Positions 1-8,443 of a stretch of 21,037 nucleotides of DNA are shown one piece after another. Each line of letters starts with the position of its first letter. The first letter of the stretch is position 1. The notes under the pieces are model-generated. The model was not told the origin of the DNA. It did no database searches and was given only the letters and a program-made list of their open reading frames with translations. The stretch spans positions 1 through 21,037 of the forward strand of contig JBCCFD010000087.1 in assembly GCA_039029915.1 (NCBI GenBank), read 5' to 3'. The translations under genes and the position numbers were made by a program. This stretch comes from QQUD01 sp039029915 (lineage in GTDB: Bacteria; Chloroflexota; Anaerolineae; Promineifilales; Promineifilaceae).

Positions 1-1
1 C

Positions 2-94
2 AACGGGGTTGCCAATTGGAATGGTGAAGTTTGGCAAGAAATTAGAACGTTAGACGGTACATTAGGGTGGATTCAATTAGAATTTATCCAATAG
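2..94 (+). CDS. 3' end of a gene with an SH3-like C-terminus (partial)
   Basis: An open frame enters from the left edge and stops with TAG at 92-94, giving 30 residues. The visible end contains a pattern of the type W-x-E-I-R-T-L-D-G-T-x-G-W-I, which resembles the last strands of bacterial SH3-like (SH3b) domains, where a 'DG..GW(V/I)' turn is typical. Such domains often sit at the C-terminus of secreted or cell-wall-binding proteins. The rest of the gene is outside the window, so its overall function cannot be judged. The domain call rests on only about 25 residues and is tentative. Confidence 0.5.
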   Translation, partial: NGVANWNGEVWQEIRTLDGTLGWIQLEFIQ

Positions 95-206
95 TTGCTG
101 TGAGCAAAGTATAAAACGTGACTTTTAAATCTATTAGGTGTCAAAATAAGTGACCAACAATATCTTGACCCTTACTAATCAAGAGAGAGTAAGAAACCAA
201 ATTTGT

Positions 207-212
207 AGGAGG
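207..212 (+). promoter_or_regulatory. Shine-Dalgarno site of the DUF1508 gene
   Basis: AGGAGG lies 7 nt before the ATG at 220. This strong match fixes the start of the DUF1508 gene. Confidence 0.85.
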
Positions 213-219
213 ATTTCCC

Positions 220-558
220 ATGAACAACCCTAAATATCAAATATTCAAAGGAAACAACGATAAATTTTATTTCAGACTGTATGCGCGAAATGGACAGCAG
301 ATTTTGGCCAGCCAAGGCTATGCCTCGAAAGCGGGCTGTCAAAATGGTATCGAATCGGTTCGTAAAAATTGTAACAATAGCGATGCCTATGAAAAAAAAG
401 TAGCTAAAAACGGCAAACACTATTTCAATCTGTTGGCAGCAAACAAACAAGTTATTGCTTCAAGCCAAATGTACGCTTCATCCCAAACAATGAAAGGGGG
501 CATGGAAGCCGTGATACGCGTCGGCGCTGATTCGAGCGTCGAAGACACAACCGGGTAA
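220..558 (+). CDS. DUF1508 / YegP-family protein with two tandem repeats
   Basis: This 112-residue protein has two tandem copies of the roughly 48-residue DUF1508 (UPF0339, YegP) module, at about residues 3-50 and 57-101. Each copy has the family pattern: a K/N-x-x-Y/F-x-F-x-L segment, then an A-x-N-(G/K)-Q-x-I turn, then S-Q-x-YAS and a Gly-Met/Ile stretch (GIESV in the first, GMEAV in the second). Family members are small cytosolic proteins of unknown molecular function. No signal peptide or catalytic motif is visible. The start is set by AGGAGG 7 nt upstream. A strong terminator follows 2 nt after the stop, so the gene is probably transcribed alone. Confidence 0.88.
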   Translation: MNNPKYQIFKGNNDKFYFRLYARNGQQILASQGYASKAGCQNGIESVRKNCNNSDAYEKKVAKNGKHYFNLLAANKQVIASSQMYASSQTMKGGMEAVIRVGADSSVEDTTG

Positions 559-560
559 AA

Positions 561-591
561 AAAAGCTCTGGCAACCGCCAGAGCTTTTTTT
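561..591. terminator. Bidirectional intrinsic terminator between convergent genes
   Basis: A perfect 12-bp stem (561-572 with 577-588) closes an AACC loop, with an A-run before it and a T-run after it. It can therefore end transcription of the DUF1508 gene on the plus strand and of the LysM gene on the minus strand. It begins 2 nt after the DUF1508 stop. Confidence 0.9.
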
Positions 592-611
592 CTTTAAATT
601 ATTGATTCTAG

Positions 612-682
612 TTTGAGCATTTATAGTGCTCAAATCAAATGAACTGAAGAAACAAAGTAGTTGCGCGAAGCCTTTCGCGCAA
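612..682. repeat. Two further hairpins in the convergent intergenic region
   Basis: TTTGAGCA (612-619) pairs with TGCTCAAA (627-634). TTGCGCGAA (661-669) pairs with TTCGCGCAA (674-682) across a 4-nt loop. Neither has a T-run. The second lies just after the stop of the LysM gene on the minus strand and may protect its 3' end; this role is inferred. Confidence 0.5.
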
Positions 683-687
683 ATCCC

Positions 688-1695
688 CTAATTTCCGGGA
701 ATGTTTAAAACACTGCCAGGAAAGATGATGTAAGGGGAGCTAATGTTGTTCTCAGCAGCAACGGCCGTCCATGAGACCCCGTACTGTACAGCAATTGAAT
801 ACAACGTTTCATTCGCTTTCACCGTGTGAGAAAATTGGGGAGATGGCCCCGGTGTGCTCACTGGGATTTTTAATGTGTCTCCTGGGGAGATGCGATTTGG
901 ATCGCTTAATCCGTTGGCTTCGGCAATTTGAATCCAGCTGACGCCTTGGGCAACGCCAATGCTGTATAGCGTGTCGCCTGCCTTAACAACGTATGTTGTT
1001 TCTTCATCACCACTATTTGAATTATCCGAATCACCACTACCTGGGATTGTTAATGTTTGACCGACGGCAATTGTATAAGGTGAAGCAATATTATTTGCTT
1101 CAGCAATTTGGAGGAAGGATAGGCCGTACTGGAGGCCGATGCGATAAAGGTTTTCGCCAGCTTGGACAACGTGTTCGGTTGGTGTGGTCGCTGCATCGCC
1201 ACTATCTCCATCTGTTTCTTCACCTTCACCAGAGTCACCATCTGTTGAGCCTGAGTCGCCATCAGTCGATCCTGAATCACCAGAATTATCTTCACCACCA
1301 TCGGTGCCATCTTCACCATCACCACCAGACGAATCACCATCTGTTGCGTCTCCAGTGCCGTCCGTTGAGTCACCGGCGTCATCGCCCGTGTCATCACCAG
1401 CATTGTCTGACCCATCATCACCAGACGAATCACCCGTATCACCAGTTGCGTCGTCTGACCCACCATCGGCAGGTTCCTCAACGGGAATTTCAGTTGGGGC
1501 TGGGGGTTCTGGTGCTTCATCCGAGCCCGTGTTCCCATCATCAGCTGGTGCTGTTGTTGGAACGATTGTGGGGAGCACGCCGCCATTTTCACCAACGTTA
1601 GGGTTTTCTACTCTATCTGTTGGTCTTACACAGCTTGCCAAAAGTAGTACGACAGATAAGCTGCCAATTAAATATGCCCACTTCCGATTCATCAT
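688..1695 (-). CDS. LysM-domain lipoprotein with a long acidic linker
   Basis: This 335-residue protein starts with a lipoprotein signal peptide: M-M-N-R-K, a hydrophobic core, then the lipobox L-A-S-C with Cys22 as the predicted lipidated residue. A low-complexity linker of Asp, Gly, Ser, Thr and Glu follows at about residues 52-172. Three LysM modules follow at about 175-218, 235-278 and 290-333, each with the (V)V-x-A-G/N-E/D-x-L-Y-x-I start and a P-G/V-G-x-x-L-x-I-P end. LysM modules bind N-acetylglucosamine-containing polymers such as peptidoglycan. The protein is therefore probably a surface-anchored binding protein, and no enzymatic domain is present. Adjacent ATG codons at 1695 and 1692 are both possible; AAGGAGA at 1707-1701 supports the start. 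Confidence 0.88.
   Translation of the reverse strand: MMNRKWAYLIGSLSVVLLLASCVRPTDRVENPNVGENGGVLPTIVPTTAPADDGNTGSDEAPEPPAPTEIPVEEPADGGSDDATGDTGDSSGDDGSDNAGDDTGDDAGDSTDGTGDATDGDSSGGDGEDGTDGGEDNSGDSGSTDGDSGSTDGDSGEGEETDGDSGDAATTPTEHVVQAGENLYRIGLQYGLSFLQIAEANNIASPYTIAVGQTLTIPGSGDSDNSNSGDEETTYVVKAGDTLYSIGVAQGVSWIQIAEANGLSDPNRISPGDTLKIPVSTPGPSPQFSHTVKANETLYSIAVQYGVSWTAVAAENNISSPYIIFPGSVLNIPGN
1232..1273 (-). repeat. Two 21-bp units in the acidic linker
   Basis: Positions 1232-1252 and 1253-1273 are imperfect 21-bp direct repeats. On the minus strand they encode two copies of S-T-D-G-D-S-G. The surrounding linker is built from related degenerate units, which suggests growth by slippage. Confidence 0.7.
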
Positions 1696-1762
1696 CCTAG
1701 TCTCCTTGCTCCAATTTGCAATACTTTGATAATTTCAGAAAATTAACCAATAATTTATTTGG

Positions 1763-1857
1763 GTAAATCACAGAAAGGTGTAAAAAATAAATTAGCTGTA
1801 AGCCCTGTGGTTTACTTGTTAATTAACAGAATTTCCGGCGGTTTCTTTTTAGAAAAC
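1763..1857. repeat. Inverted repeats in the divergent intergenic region
   Basis: The AT-rich 292-base gap between the divergent LysM and REC-GAF genes holds two inverted repeats. GTAAATCACAG (1763-1773) pairs with CTGTGGTTTAC (1805-1815) with one wobble. GTTTCT (1841-1846) pairs with AGAAAAC (1851-1857) with a bulge. The promoters of both genes must lie here. I see no convincing -35/-10 pair, only weak AT-rich candidates before 1988. Confidence 0.4.
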
Positions 1858-1987
1858 TTTCTGTCAATCGTTTGAAAATGTAAAAACCTTCTTTGGCAAC
1901 GAGATAAAAAAAGCGAAATGATGCCAATCGGTTAACATAACAACTAACCATAATATATCATAATAAGAAGATTACGTAAAGTAGCGT

Positions 1988-3439
1988 ATGAGCAATGAGA
2001 GCATTCTGATAATTGATGATAGCCGCGAAGTTGTAGACCATCTGGCTGCTGATGTTTTGCCTGAATATGGTTACAACGTGCAGTATGCTTACACGGGTCA
2101 AGCGGGGTTGGCCCTTATTCGATCAGAGCAACCGGATTTAATTTTACTGGACTATCACCTGCCTCAAATGACGGGGTTAGATATTCTTCAGGAGATGGTG
2201 CTTGAGTCGATCAATATTCCAGTTATTTTGATGACGGGATATGGGTCAGAACTCAGCGCCGTTCAAGCGTTTCGTTTAGGGGCTAAAGATTATTTAGTCA
2301 AGCCGTTTACTATTGATGAAATCGTCAATATGATCGATCGGGCTTTGGTTGAAAAACGACTTCAACACGATAATGAAAAATTAACTGAAGAAGTTCGCCG
2401 TTTGAAGGGAGAGCTCACCCGACAGTCTGATGAGATGAAAACGTTGTTCGATATTGGGAAAGCCATTACATCGTTTTTATCGGTACATCCGCTCATGAAA
2501 AGGGTTGAAGATGCAGCCTGTGAAATGATTAAAGGAGATAGTAGCCATATTTGGATTCCCAATAAAGAAGGCACGCGGCTTCAGGTTTTTGATTTACAAA
2601 GACGATCATCTGGAGTTTCAGATTGGCGGGTCGACATTGATGGGTCAGATGTTGGGCAGGTTTATCAGACGGGACGGCCGTTTCGTCAATCCGTGTATTC
2701 ATCTCAAAAAATCGTTGTGACCAAAGCCCACCAAGTCCAGTCGCTCATGGCTGTCCCTTTAAAATTAGGCAAAAAAATAGTTGGCGTGCTTAGCGTTTGT
2801 TCACATGACGTGCCGCTTGCCCTCAGCAAGCGGGATGAGTTTCTGCTTTCCTTTTTGGCAGACTACGCCGCCATTGCGCTTGAAAATGCGCGTATTTTTC
2901 AAGAGACAGATCAAGCGTTGGCAGACCGGTTAGAGGAGCTCAATACATTAATTGAAATTACCCATACAATTACCTCGTCCCTAGATATTCAAGATGTACT
3001 GTCTCACACCATTCAGCATGTACATGAGAGTTGGGATATTGAAGCGTCATCAATTTGGTGGCTAAATTCACAGCACAACACGTTAAAAGTCCTTGCCAAT
3101 GTCGGAACAAAAACAGACATCTTAGATCAGCTTGAGGTTCATGTCGGTCAGGGTATTGTTGGAAGAGTCGTTGAGTTAGGCAAGCAAATCTATGTTAATG
3201 ATGTAGCAGTTGATCAAAATCATTTAAAAGAAATTGATGAACAAACTGGTTTTCATACCATATCAATCTTGTGCGTTCCACTCACGTTCCAAGACAAAGT
3301 CGTAGGCGCCATGCAGTTGTTGAACAAGCGAAACGATGGGTTTGATGAACAAGACGTTGCGAGAGCCGCTTCCCTAGCTTCCGTTGTGGCAATTGCGGTG
3401 ATGAACGCCAAAATGTTTGGTCAAACGAGTTTGCACTAA
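1988..3439 (+). CDS. Response-regulator protein REC-coiled coil-GAF-GAF
   Basis: The 483-residue protein begins with a canonical receiver domain (about 1-120): acidic pair Asp10/Asp11, phospho-acceptor Asp55 in LILLD, Thr83 and Lys105 in LVKPF. A charged coiled-coil segment (about 112-150) links to two GAF domains (about 153-300 and 318-478). No DNA-binding, kinase, cyclase or phosphodiesterase domain follows, so the output is unclear. It may act through protein partners or as a sensor relay with a ligand-binding GAF. No partner kinase gene is adjacent. The start is the first ATG of the frame; only a weak purine-rich AAGAAG lies upstream. The downstream gene has its own promoter, so this gene is probably monocistronic. 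Confidence 0.85.
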   Translation: MSNESILIIDDSREVVDHLAADVLPEYGYNVQYAYTGQAGLALIRSEQPDLILLDYHLPQMTGLDILQEMVLESINIPVILMTGYGSELSAVQAFRLGAKDYLVKPFTIDEIVNMIDRALVEKRLQHDNEKLTEEVRRLKGELTRQSDEMKTLFDIGKAITSFLSVHPLMKRVEDAACEMIKGDSSHIWIPNKEGTRLQVFDLQRRSSGVSDWRVDIDGSDVGQVYQTGRPFRQSVYSSQKIVVTKAHQVQSLMAVPLKLGKKIVGVLSVCSHDVPLALSKRDEFLLSFLADYAAIALENARIFQETDQALADRLEELNTLIEITHTITSSLDIQDVLSHTIQHVHESWDIEASSIWWLNSQHNTLKVLANVGTKTDILDQLEVHVGQGIVGRVVELGKQIYVNDVAVDQNHLKEIDEQTGFHTISILCVPLTFQDKVVGAMQLLNKRNDGFDEQDVARAASLASVVAIAVMNAKMFGQTSLH

Positions 3440-3473
3440 CGCTTCGCCTGAAACAGTAAATTCAGTAGAAAAG

Positions 3474-3505
3474 AGGTCCCACAGCCAGAGCCTGTTGAGG
3501 GACCT
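3474..3505 (+). terminator. Possible terminator-like hairpin after the REC-GAF gene
   Basis: AGGTCCC (3474-3480) pairs with GGGACCT (3499-3505), and the inner ACAG/CTGT can extend the stem. No T-run follows, so it may be a factor-dependent terminator or a stabilising 3' hairpin. Confidence 0.35.
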
Positions 3506-3542
3506 ATCGCTTCGATCAATCCCCTAAGCCTAACTAAAACTG

Positions 3543-3551
3543 TGCTATAAT
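3543..3551 (+). promoter_or_regulatory. Extended -10 promoter of the comM-like gene
   Basis: TGCTATAAT is a perfect extended -10 element (TG-n-TATAAT). The expected -35 position holds no good match, as is common for extended -10 promoters. Transcription would start near 3558, leaving a leader of about 40 nt with AGAAGGA as ribosome binding site. That site lies within a small inverted repeat (TCCTT/AAGGA). Confidence 0.65.
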
Positions 3552-3597
3552 CGCCACAATTGTGCCAAAAACTCCTTGAGAAGGATCAAATAGAAGT

Positions 3598-5124
3598 ATG
3601 CTAGCTAAAGTATTAAGCTGTGCGATTGTTGGTTTGCAGACCGATATCGTAGAAGTTGAAGTTGATATTACGCGAGGTCAACCCGCCTTTCATCTTGTCG
3701 GCCTACCGGATGCTGCTGTTCGAGAAAGTCGCGATAGAGTGTATGCCGCCATTCGGAATAGCGGTCTAAAATTCCCTGGAAACAAGCGAATAACAGTCAA
3801 TCTTGCGCCTGCTGATTTGCGCAAAGAGGGGCCAGCCTATGATTTACCCATTGCTATTGGCATTCTGACCGCTTCCCAGCAGCTTTGGCCCGATCGATTA
3901 GCCAACTCACTCTTCATTGGCGAACTATCCCTTGACGGCAGCACCCGCCATACCAAAGGGATATTGCCCATGGCCGCCTTGGCTCGCTCAGAAGGGCTGA
4001 ATAAGGTTTATGTGCCTGAAGTAGATGTAGAGGAAGCTGCTCTTTTGCCTGATGTTGAAGTGTATCCCGTGAAAAATTTAGCAGAGCTGGTGGCGCATCT
4101 AACAGGGATGAAGCCGATTAAGCCGTATGATTTGAACGTTAAAGAGGTGTTTCAGCAGAATGTCACCTACGCGGCCGATTTTGCGGACATCATGGGCCAA
4201 CAGCACGTGAAGCGAGCCGTTGAAGTGGCGGTGGCGGGCAGTCATAATATCCTCATGAGCGGTCCCCCTGGTGCGGGCAAGACGCTCATTTCTAAATCGC
4301 TGCCCAGCATTATGCCTCGCATGTCGGTGGATGAGGCACTGGAAGTGACAAAAATTTACAGCGTGGCGGGGATGCTGCCTGATGATAAGCCACTAATCAG
4401 AAATCGGCCGTTTCGCTCACCACACCACACTATTAGCTATGCGGGTTTGGTTGGCGGCGGCGCATGGCCTCGACCGGGGGAGATCAGTTTGGCACACAGG
4501 GGGGTGCTTTTTCTCGACGAATTGCCAGAATTTGGTGACCGATTAATTGAAGTGCTACGTCAGCCGCTGGAAGGATTGCCTCGCGAAGTATCCATCTCGC
4601 GTGCTTCTGGTACGGTGACTTATCCAGCTAACTTTATGCTCATCGCGGCTCAAAATCCGTGCCCCTGCGGCTACTTTGGTGATCCAGTGCATCCGTGTAG
4701 CTGTTCCAACGCGATGGTAACGCGCTATCAAAAGAAAATTTCAGGCCCGCTGATGGATCGGATTGATTTGGTAGTGGAAGTCACCCGCGTTGAGTATGAA
4801 AAACTAACGGCGCTGGAGCGGGGGGAAGAATCAGACACCATTCGAGAGCGAGTGGAAACGGCTCGCACAAAACAGGCTGAGCGATTCTCAGATTGCCAGC
4901 TACAGTGTAATGCGGATATGGGGCCAAGTGAAGTCAAAAAGTTTTGCCAACTAGATGACGTTAGTCAAAAGTTGATGAAAAGCGCCATGGCCCAAATGGG
5001 CCTTAGCGCTCGCGCCTTCCACCGCATTCTCAAAGTTAGCCGCACCATTGCTGATTTAGCGGACGACGAATCGATTCAGCCAGCCCACCTGGCGGAGGCG
5101 CTACAGTATCGGCCAAAAAAATAA
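3598..5124 (+). CDS. comM: ComM/YifB-family AAA+ ATPase (Mg-chelatase-like)
   Basis: This 508-residue protein has the full ComM/YifB architecture: an N-terminal ChlI/Lon-like domain (about 20-165), a Mg-chelatase AAA+ core (about 190-395) and a C-terminal Mg-chelatase helical domain (about 415-505). Visible motifs are Walker A GPPGAGKT (222-229), the PHHTIS segment (275-280), Walker B VLFLDELPEF (303-312), two cysteine pairs (CPCG near 355 and CSCS near 368) and DRIDL (387-391). In gammaproteobacteria ComM is a hexameric helicase that promotes branch migration during natural transformation. The role in this organism is inferred from family only. The length is normal and no motif is missing. 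No other competence gene is adjacent. Confidence 0.92.
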   Translation: MLAKVLSCAIVGLQTDIVEVEVDITRGQPAFHLVGLPDAAVRESRDRVYAAIRNSGLKFPGNKRITVNLAPADLRKEGPAYDLPIAIGILTASQQLWPDRLANSLFIGELSLDGSTRHTKGILPMAALARSEGLNKVYVPEVDVEEAALLPDVEVYPVKNLAELVAHLTGMKPIKPYDLNVKEVFQQNVTYAADFADIMGQQHVKRAVEVAVAGSHNILMSGPPGAGKTLISKSLPSIMPRMSVDEALEVTKIYSVAGMLPDDKPLIRNRPFRSPHHTISYAGLVGGGAWPRPGEISLAHRGVLFLDELPEFGDRLIEVLRQPLEGLPREVSISRASGTVTYPANFMLIAAQNPCPCGYFGDPVHPCSCSNAMVTRYQKKISGPLMDRIDLVVEVTRVEYEKLTALERGEESDTIRERVETARTKQAERFSDCQLQCNADMGPSEVKKFCQLDDVSQKLMKSAMAQMGLSARAFHRILKVSRTIADLADDESIQPAHLAEALQYRPKK

Positions 5125-5223
5125 ATTTTAGCATTATCTATCGACCAAATGTCATACAAAAACGAGCGTGTGGCATCGCCACCGCGTGTAGGGCAAAATA
5201 TGTCTTTATCATAGAGCAAACGC

Positions 5224-5238
5224 GATCAAGAATTGATC
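5224..5238 (+). promoter_or_regulatory. Palindrome just upstream of the BTAD regulator start
   Basis: GATCAA (5224-5229) and TTGATC (5233-5238) form a 6-bp inverted repeat with a 3-nt spacer, ending 12 nt before the ATG at 5251. The position would suit an autoregulatory operator, but this is inference. A small GTGGC/GCCAC hairpin lies at 5170-5182, without a T-run. Confidence 0.3.
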
Positions 5239-5250
5239 AAGTAGGTAGAT

Positions 5251-8220
5251 ATGCTGGCAATTCACGTACTGGGTGGGTTAACGATCGAAAAAGATGGCGA
5301 GCCAAAGCGTTTAACCGCTCGGGTTGACGAAGCGATTCTTGTCTATCTGATGGCCCACCCGAACCCTATTCCCCGTGAAAAGCTGATCGATTTACTGTGG
5401 CAAAACAGCGATCCCAAACAGGCAAACAACAATTTTCGCTCAGCGCTTTCCAGAGTGCGACGGCTAGCCGGTGACTATTTGACCGTGACCCGGCAGGCCG
5501 TTGGGTTTGACCACGGGCTACCGTATTTTTATGATGCCGCGCAGTTTGAAAATATGCTCAATAAGATCATGGTGCAAGCCGACCCAATGCAAGATCTGGC
5601 TAATACGGCCGTTTCTGAACTCATAGAAGCGATTGACCTGTACCGAGGTGAGTTTCTAGCCGGTTTTGAGGTGCGGGGCAGCTCACCAGAGTTTGAAGCA
5701 TGGCGCTTGGTCGAGCAGGAACGTCTGAGAGCGCTCGCCAGCACCGGATTGCAACAGCTTATTCGCCACGCCCGGCGACAGGGTCAATGGCGGTCAGGGC
5801 TTCAATTCGCAGCCCAGCTACTTCAGCTCGACCCGCTTAACGAAACGGCCCACACGCTGAAAATGGAGTTGCATCTACGCAATCGAGAGCGCACCGCGGC
5901 GTTGAAACAGTACCAAAGATGTCAGCAAATTTTGATGGATGAACTGGGAATCGAGCCACTTCCTGCCACTCAAAAGCTAGGTCAGCGACTGCGTACGGCA
6001 ACCCCGCAAATTTCACAATTACCTGTTGACCCCTCACCTTTGGTTGGCCGCTCGGCAGAGATTTCTACCCTCGTGACGATGCTTCTGGCACCAGAGAAGC
6101 GGTTGGTAACGCTTACGGGCATCGGGGGAATTGGGAAAACGCGGGTGGCTTTGGCAACGGCACGGTATTTTAACGGCCGTTTACTCCACGGCGTAATTTT
6201 TGTGTCCCTCATTGGCATTGAGCAGCCAGAACGCCTCGCTTTACGTTTGGTTGATGCACTCGGTATCGACGAGCAATTGTTAGCCAGCGGTGAGCTGTCA
6301 CCAGATGAGGTCATCGTGAACCATCTTCGTGAGCGCGAATGTTTACTTGTGCTCGACAACTACGAACCTTTGCTGGCTCATCCCAAGGCGACGCGACTAG
6401 TTGAAACCCTGTTGCAGCAAGCCCCTGAGGTCCGTCTGCTCATCACCTCACGTGAATCGCTCCAGCTGTATGAAGAAACGGTCATTTTGCTCGATGGCTT
6501 GCACGTCTCGGCGCCTAAATTGTTTACCCAGCACGCTGCCCAAGTTCGCGGTGAGTCACTGCCCGAAGACCAAACAGCACAAATCGAGACCCTGTGCCAG
6601 CTCTTGGCCAATGTTCCGCTGGCCGTTGAGCTAGCAGCCGGACAAACTCGAACCGACACAGTTTCAAACATTACCGCTCGAATTGAAGAAACGCTCGACG
6701 CACTGCAAACGACCTTTCGCAACCTGCCGCCCCGTCAGCGCAGCCTGAGAGCCGCCTTTAACTACTCATGGGAGTTATTAGCGCCAACTCAGCAGGTACA
6801 GCTGGCGCAACTGGTGCTGTTTGAAGGCGATTTTGATGACGAAGCGGCCAGCGCGCTGGGGGTTGAATACGACGCGTTGACCAGTTTGGTGACAAAATCA
6901 TTGGTCCAGGCTCAACCCAAGCGCCGCTTTTTGCTCCACCCATTGATACGTGAGTTTGCTAACGAAGAGCTTAGGGGCGCTGAGCGAAACGATACGGCGC
7001 GTCAGTTTTGCGATCATTTTGCTAAGACGTTTACGCACTGGTCAAAAGCGCTAGGACGGAATTTAACCAATGAAGCACTAGCGGCGTGGCGTTTAGACAG
7101 CGCCAATGTGGTGCAGGCTTGGCGGTTAGCTATCAACGAACGGTATGCGCTGGCGCTGTTGCGACTGAACACCCCGCTGGGCAAGTTTCACGACTGGCGT
7201 AACTGGTACCAAGCGGCTGAAACGCTATACACCGATGCGGCGAACGCGTTGGTTGATTGGCGCGAGGGGGATGGGCAGGAACTGGAAGCGTATGGTGATA
7301 TTTTGCTGAGGCAGGCTTGGTTTATTTATGTGCAGGGGCGCATTCGGGAGGCACTGGGGCTGATGTCGGACTTGGAACCGCTGCTTGTGCGGGGCGGCGA
7401 TGCGCAGTCGATTGAGATTTGGCGGCGAGCATTTTTACAGATGACGCTTAAGGCGGGTGAATACGGCCGTGCCCAAACCCTGGCCAACGACTTGTTAGCA
7501 AGCAGTGACCCAACCCGCGATCCCGAAAGTCACGCCAATCGCCTTTACGACAGCTTTCACCTCTTCACGGCAACGGGTGATTATGGGCGCGCCACTGAGC
7601 TGATTCATGAAGCTCATGAGATTTTCACAGAACTGGGCGATACGCGACGGGAGCAAATGTGCCGGTACGCGCTGGGTAATCTAGCTCGATCCCAAGGAAA
7701 CTATGTGGAGGCAATTGAGATTTTGCGCGACTGTTTAGCGGCGCGATCTGGTTTGGGAGATGCCAAAAGCATTGCCAACACGCAGGCCACCCTTGCTGAT
7801 GCGCTTTGCGCCTCGGGCGGGCTCGATGAGGCGCAAAGCCTAGCCGCGTCCGCTTGTGACGTCTATGCCGAGCTTGATGATGAGATTGGCTGGCCGTATC
7901 CACTGAACGTACTGGGCAACGTGGCGCGCACCCGCGGTAATAAAGCTACGGCGCTAGCCTATTATGGCCAAGCGATGCAAATGGCGGTGGCCAAAGATCG
8001 CCAAATGAAGGTCATCGAGCTTCTGTTAGATTGGCTCTTGCTCATGGAAGATGAGCTTGATGCAGCGTTCTTTTTTGGTGGATTGCGCACCATCTTAGAA
8101 TCCGACCTGGCTGAATATGAGCATCGCCAGATGGCTCAAAAACACCTTGAGCGGCGGGGAGCGTCTTTGGATGAAACGGCCGTGTCGCTGTCAATACTTC
8201 TTGAACGATTTGAAAATTGA
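5251..8220 (+). CDS. BTAD-type regulator with STAND ATPase and TPR domains
   Basis: This 989-residue protein is a multidomain STAND regulator. Residues 1-95 form a winged-helix DNA-binding domain of the SARP/OmpR-like type, and about 97-248 a BTAD domain (typical R-G-E-F-L-x-G-F near 132-139). A NB-ARC-type ATPase starts near 265, with Walker A GIGGIGKT (290-297), a LLVLDN Walker B-like segment (365-370) and LLITSRE (396-402). A winged-helix segment lies near 490-575, and TPR-like helical repeats run from about 620 to 965. Known relatives (SARP, MalT and GutR types) use the TPR part to sense a signal and the ATPase to oligomerise and activate transcription. The target genes are unknown; the neighbouring trans-sulfuration gene is one candidate but nothing shows it. 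The ribosome binding site is weak (TAGGTAG). Confidence 0.87.
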   Translation: MLAIHVLGGLTIEKDGEPKRLTARVDEAILVYLMAHPNPIPREKLIDLLWQNSDPKQANNNFRSALSRVRRLAGDYLTVTRQAVGFDHGLPYFYDAAQFENMLNKIMVQADPMQDLANTAVSELIEAIDLYRGEFLAGFEVRGSSPEFEAWRLVEQERLRALASTGLQQLIRHARRQGQWRSGLQFAAQLLQLDPLNETAHTLKMELHLRNRERTAALKQYQRCQQILMDELGIEPLPATQKLGQRLRTATPQISQLPVDPSPLVGRSAEISTLVTMLLAPEKRLVTLTGIGGIGKTRVALATARYFNGRLLHGVIFVSLIGIEQPERLALRLVDALGIDEQLLASGELSPDEVIVNHLRERECLLVLDNYEPLLAHPKATRLVETLLQQAPEVRLLITSRESLQLYEETVILLDGLHVSAPKLFTQHAAQVRGESLPEDQTAQIETLCQLLANVPLAVELAAGQTRTDTVSNITARIEETLDALQTTFRNLPPRQRSLRAAFNYSWELLAPTQQVQLAQLVLFEGDFDDEAASALGVEYDALTSLVTKSLVQAQPKRRFLLHPLIREFANEELRGAERNDTARQFCDHFAKTFTHWSKALGRNLTNEALAAWRLDSANVVQAWRLAINERYALALLRLNTPLGKFHDWRNWYQAAETLYTDAANALVDWREGDGQELEAYGDILLRQAWFIYVQGRIREALGLMSDLEPLLVRGGDAQSIEIWRRAFLQMTLKAGEYGRAQTLANDLLASSDPTRDPESHANRLYDSFHLFTATGDYGRATELIHEAHEIFTELGDTRREQMCRYALGNLARSQGNYVEAIEILRDCLAARSGLGDAKSIANTQATLADALCASGGLDEAQSLAASACDVYAELDDEIGWPYPLNVLGNVARTRGNKATALAYYGQAMQMAVAKDRQMKVIELLLDWLLLMEDELDAAFFFGGLRTILESDLAEYEHRQMAQKHLERRGASLDETAVSLSILLERFEN

Positions 8221-8283
8221 TAGACGTTGATTAGTGTGCCTAATTTGAAATTTGCTTGCAATTTGTTTTGGAAACCTGCAAAC

Positions 8284-8407
8284 TTCTTTTTCTTAGTATG
8301 TGAAAATCAAGAAGCATCTTGAAAAAGAATCGACTCAAATTTGATTTTCACCAAGTAAATTTCACATTTCCGACTTGGTTTATTTCAAGATATTTTGTGA
8401 AATTTAC
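8284..8407 (+). promoter_or_regulatory. Leader with overlapping inverted repeats before the trans-sulfuration gene
   Basis: Five perfect inverted repeats overlap here: TTCTTTTT/AAAAAGAA (8284-8291, 8322-8329), GTGAAAATCAA/TTGATTTTCAC (8300-8310, 8341-8351), TCAAGA/TCTTGA (8307-8312, 8317-8322), ACCAAGT/ACTTGGT (8350-8356, 8373-8379) and GTAAATTTCAC/GTGAAATTTAC (8355-8365, 8397-8407). Several are mutually exclusive, as in an RNA switch or an operator array. No SAM, T-box or other known leader motif was recognised. Confidence 0.5.
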
Positions 8408-8433
8408 ATAATGAAGAAAATTGGAACAGATTT

Positions 8434-8438
8434 GGAGG
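8434..8438 (+). promoter_or_regulatory. Shine-Dalgarno site fixing the trans-sulfuration start
   Basis: GGAGG lies 5 nt before ATG 8444. Upstream in-frame ATGs at 8375 and 8411 have no such site, and the 8375 start would place coding sequence inside the inverted-repeat leader. Confidence 0.75.
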
Positions 8439-8443
8439 CGAAG

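Noticed and set aside
993..1729. Long open frames on both strands across the acidic linker of the LysM lipoprotein
   Set aside because: They arise from the low-complexity repeats; their translations are His-, Pro- or Ser-rich and lack start signals. The minus-strand lipoprotein frame has a lipobox and three LysM modules.
8375..8443. Longer N-terminus of the trans-sulfuration enzyme from ATG 8375 or 8411
   Set aside because: No ribosome binding site precedes these ATGs, the extension runs through the inverted-repeat leader, and GGAGG is placed correctly for ATG 8444.
8284..8443. SAM riboswitch or T-box before the trans-sulfuration gene
   Set aside because: None of the conserved core elements of these RNA classes could be found; only unclassified inverted repeats are present.
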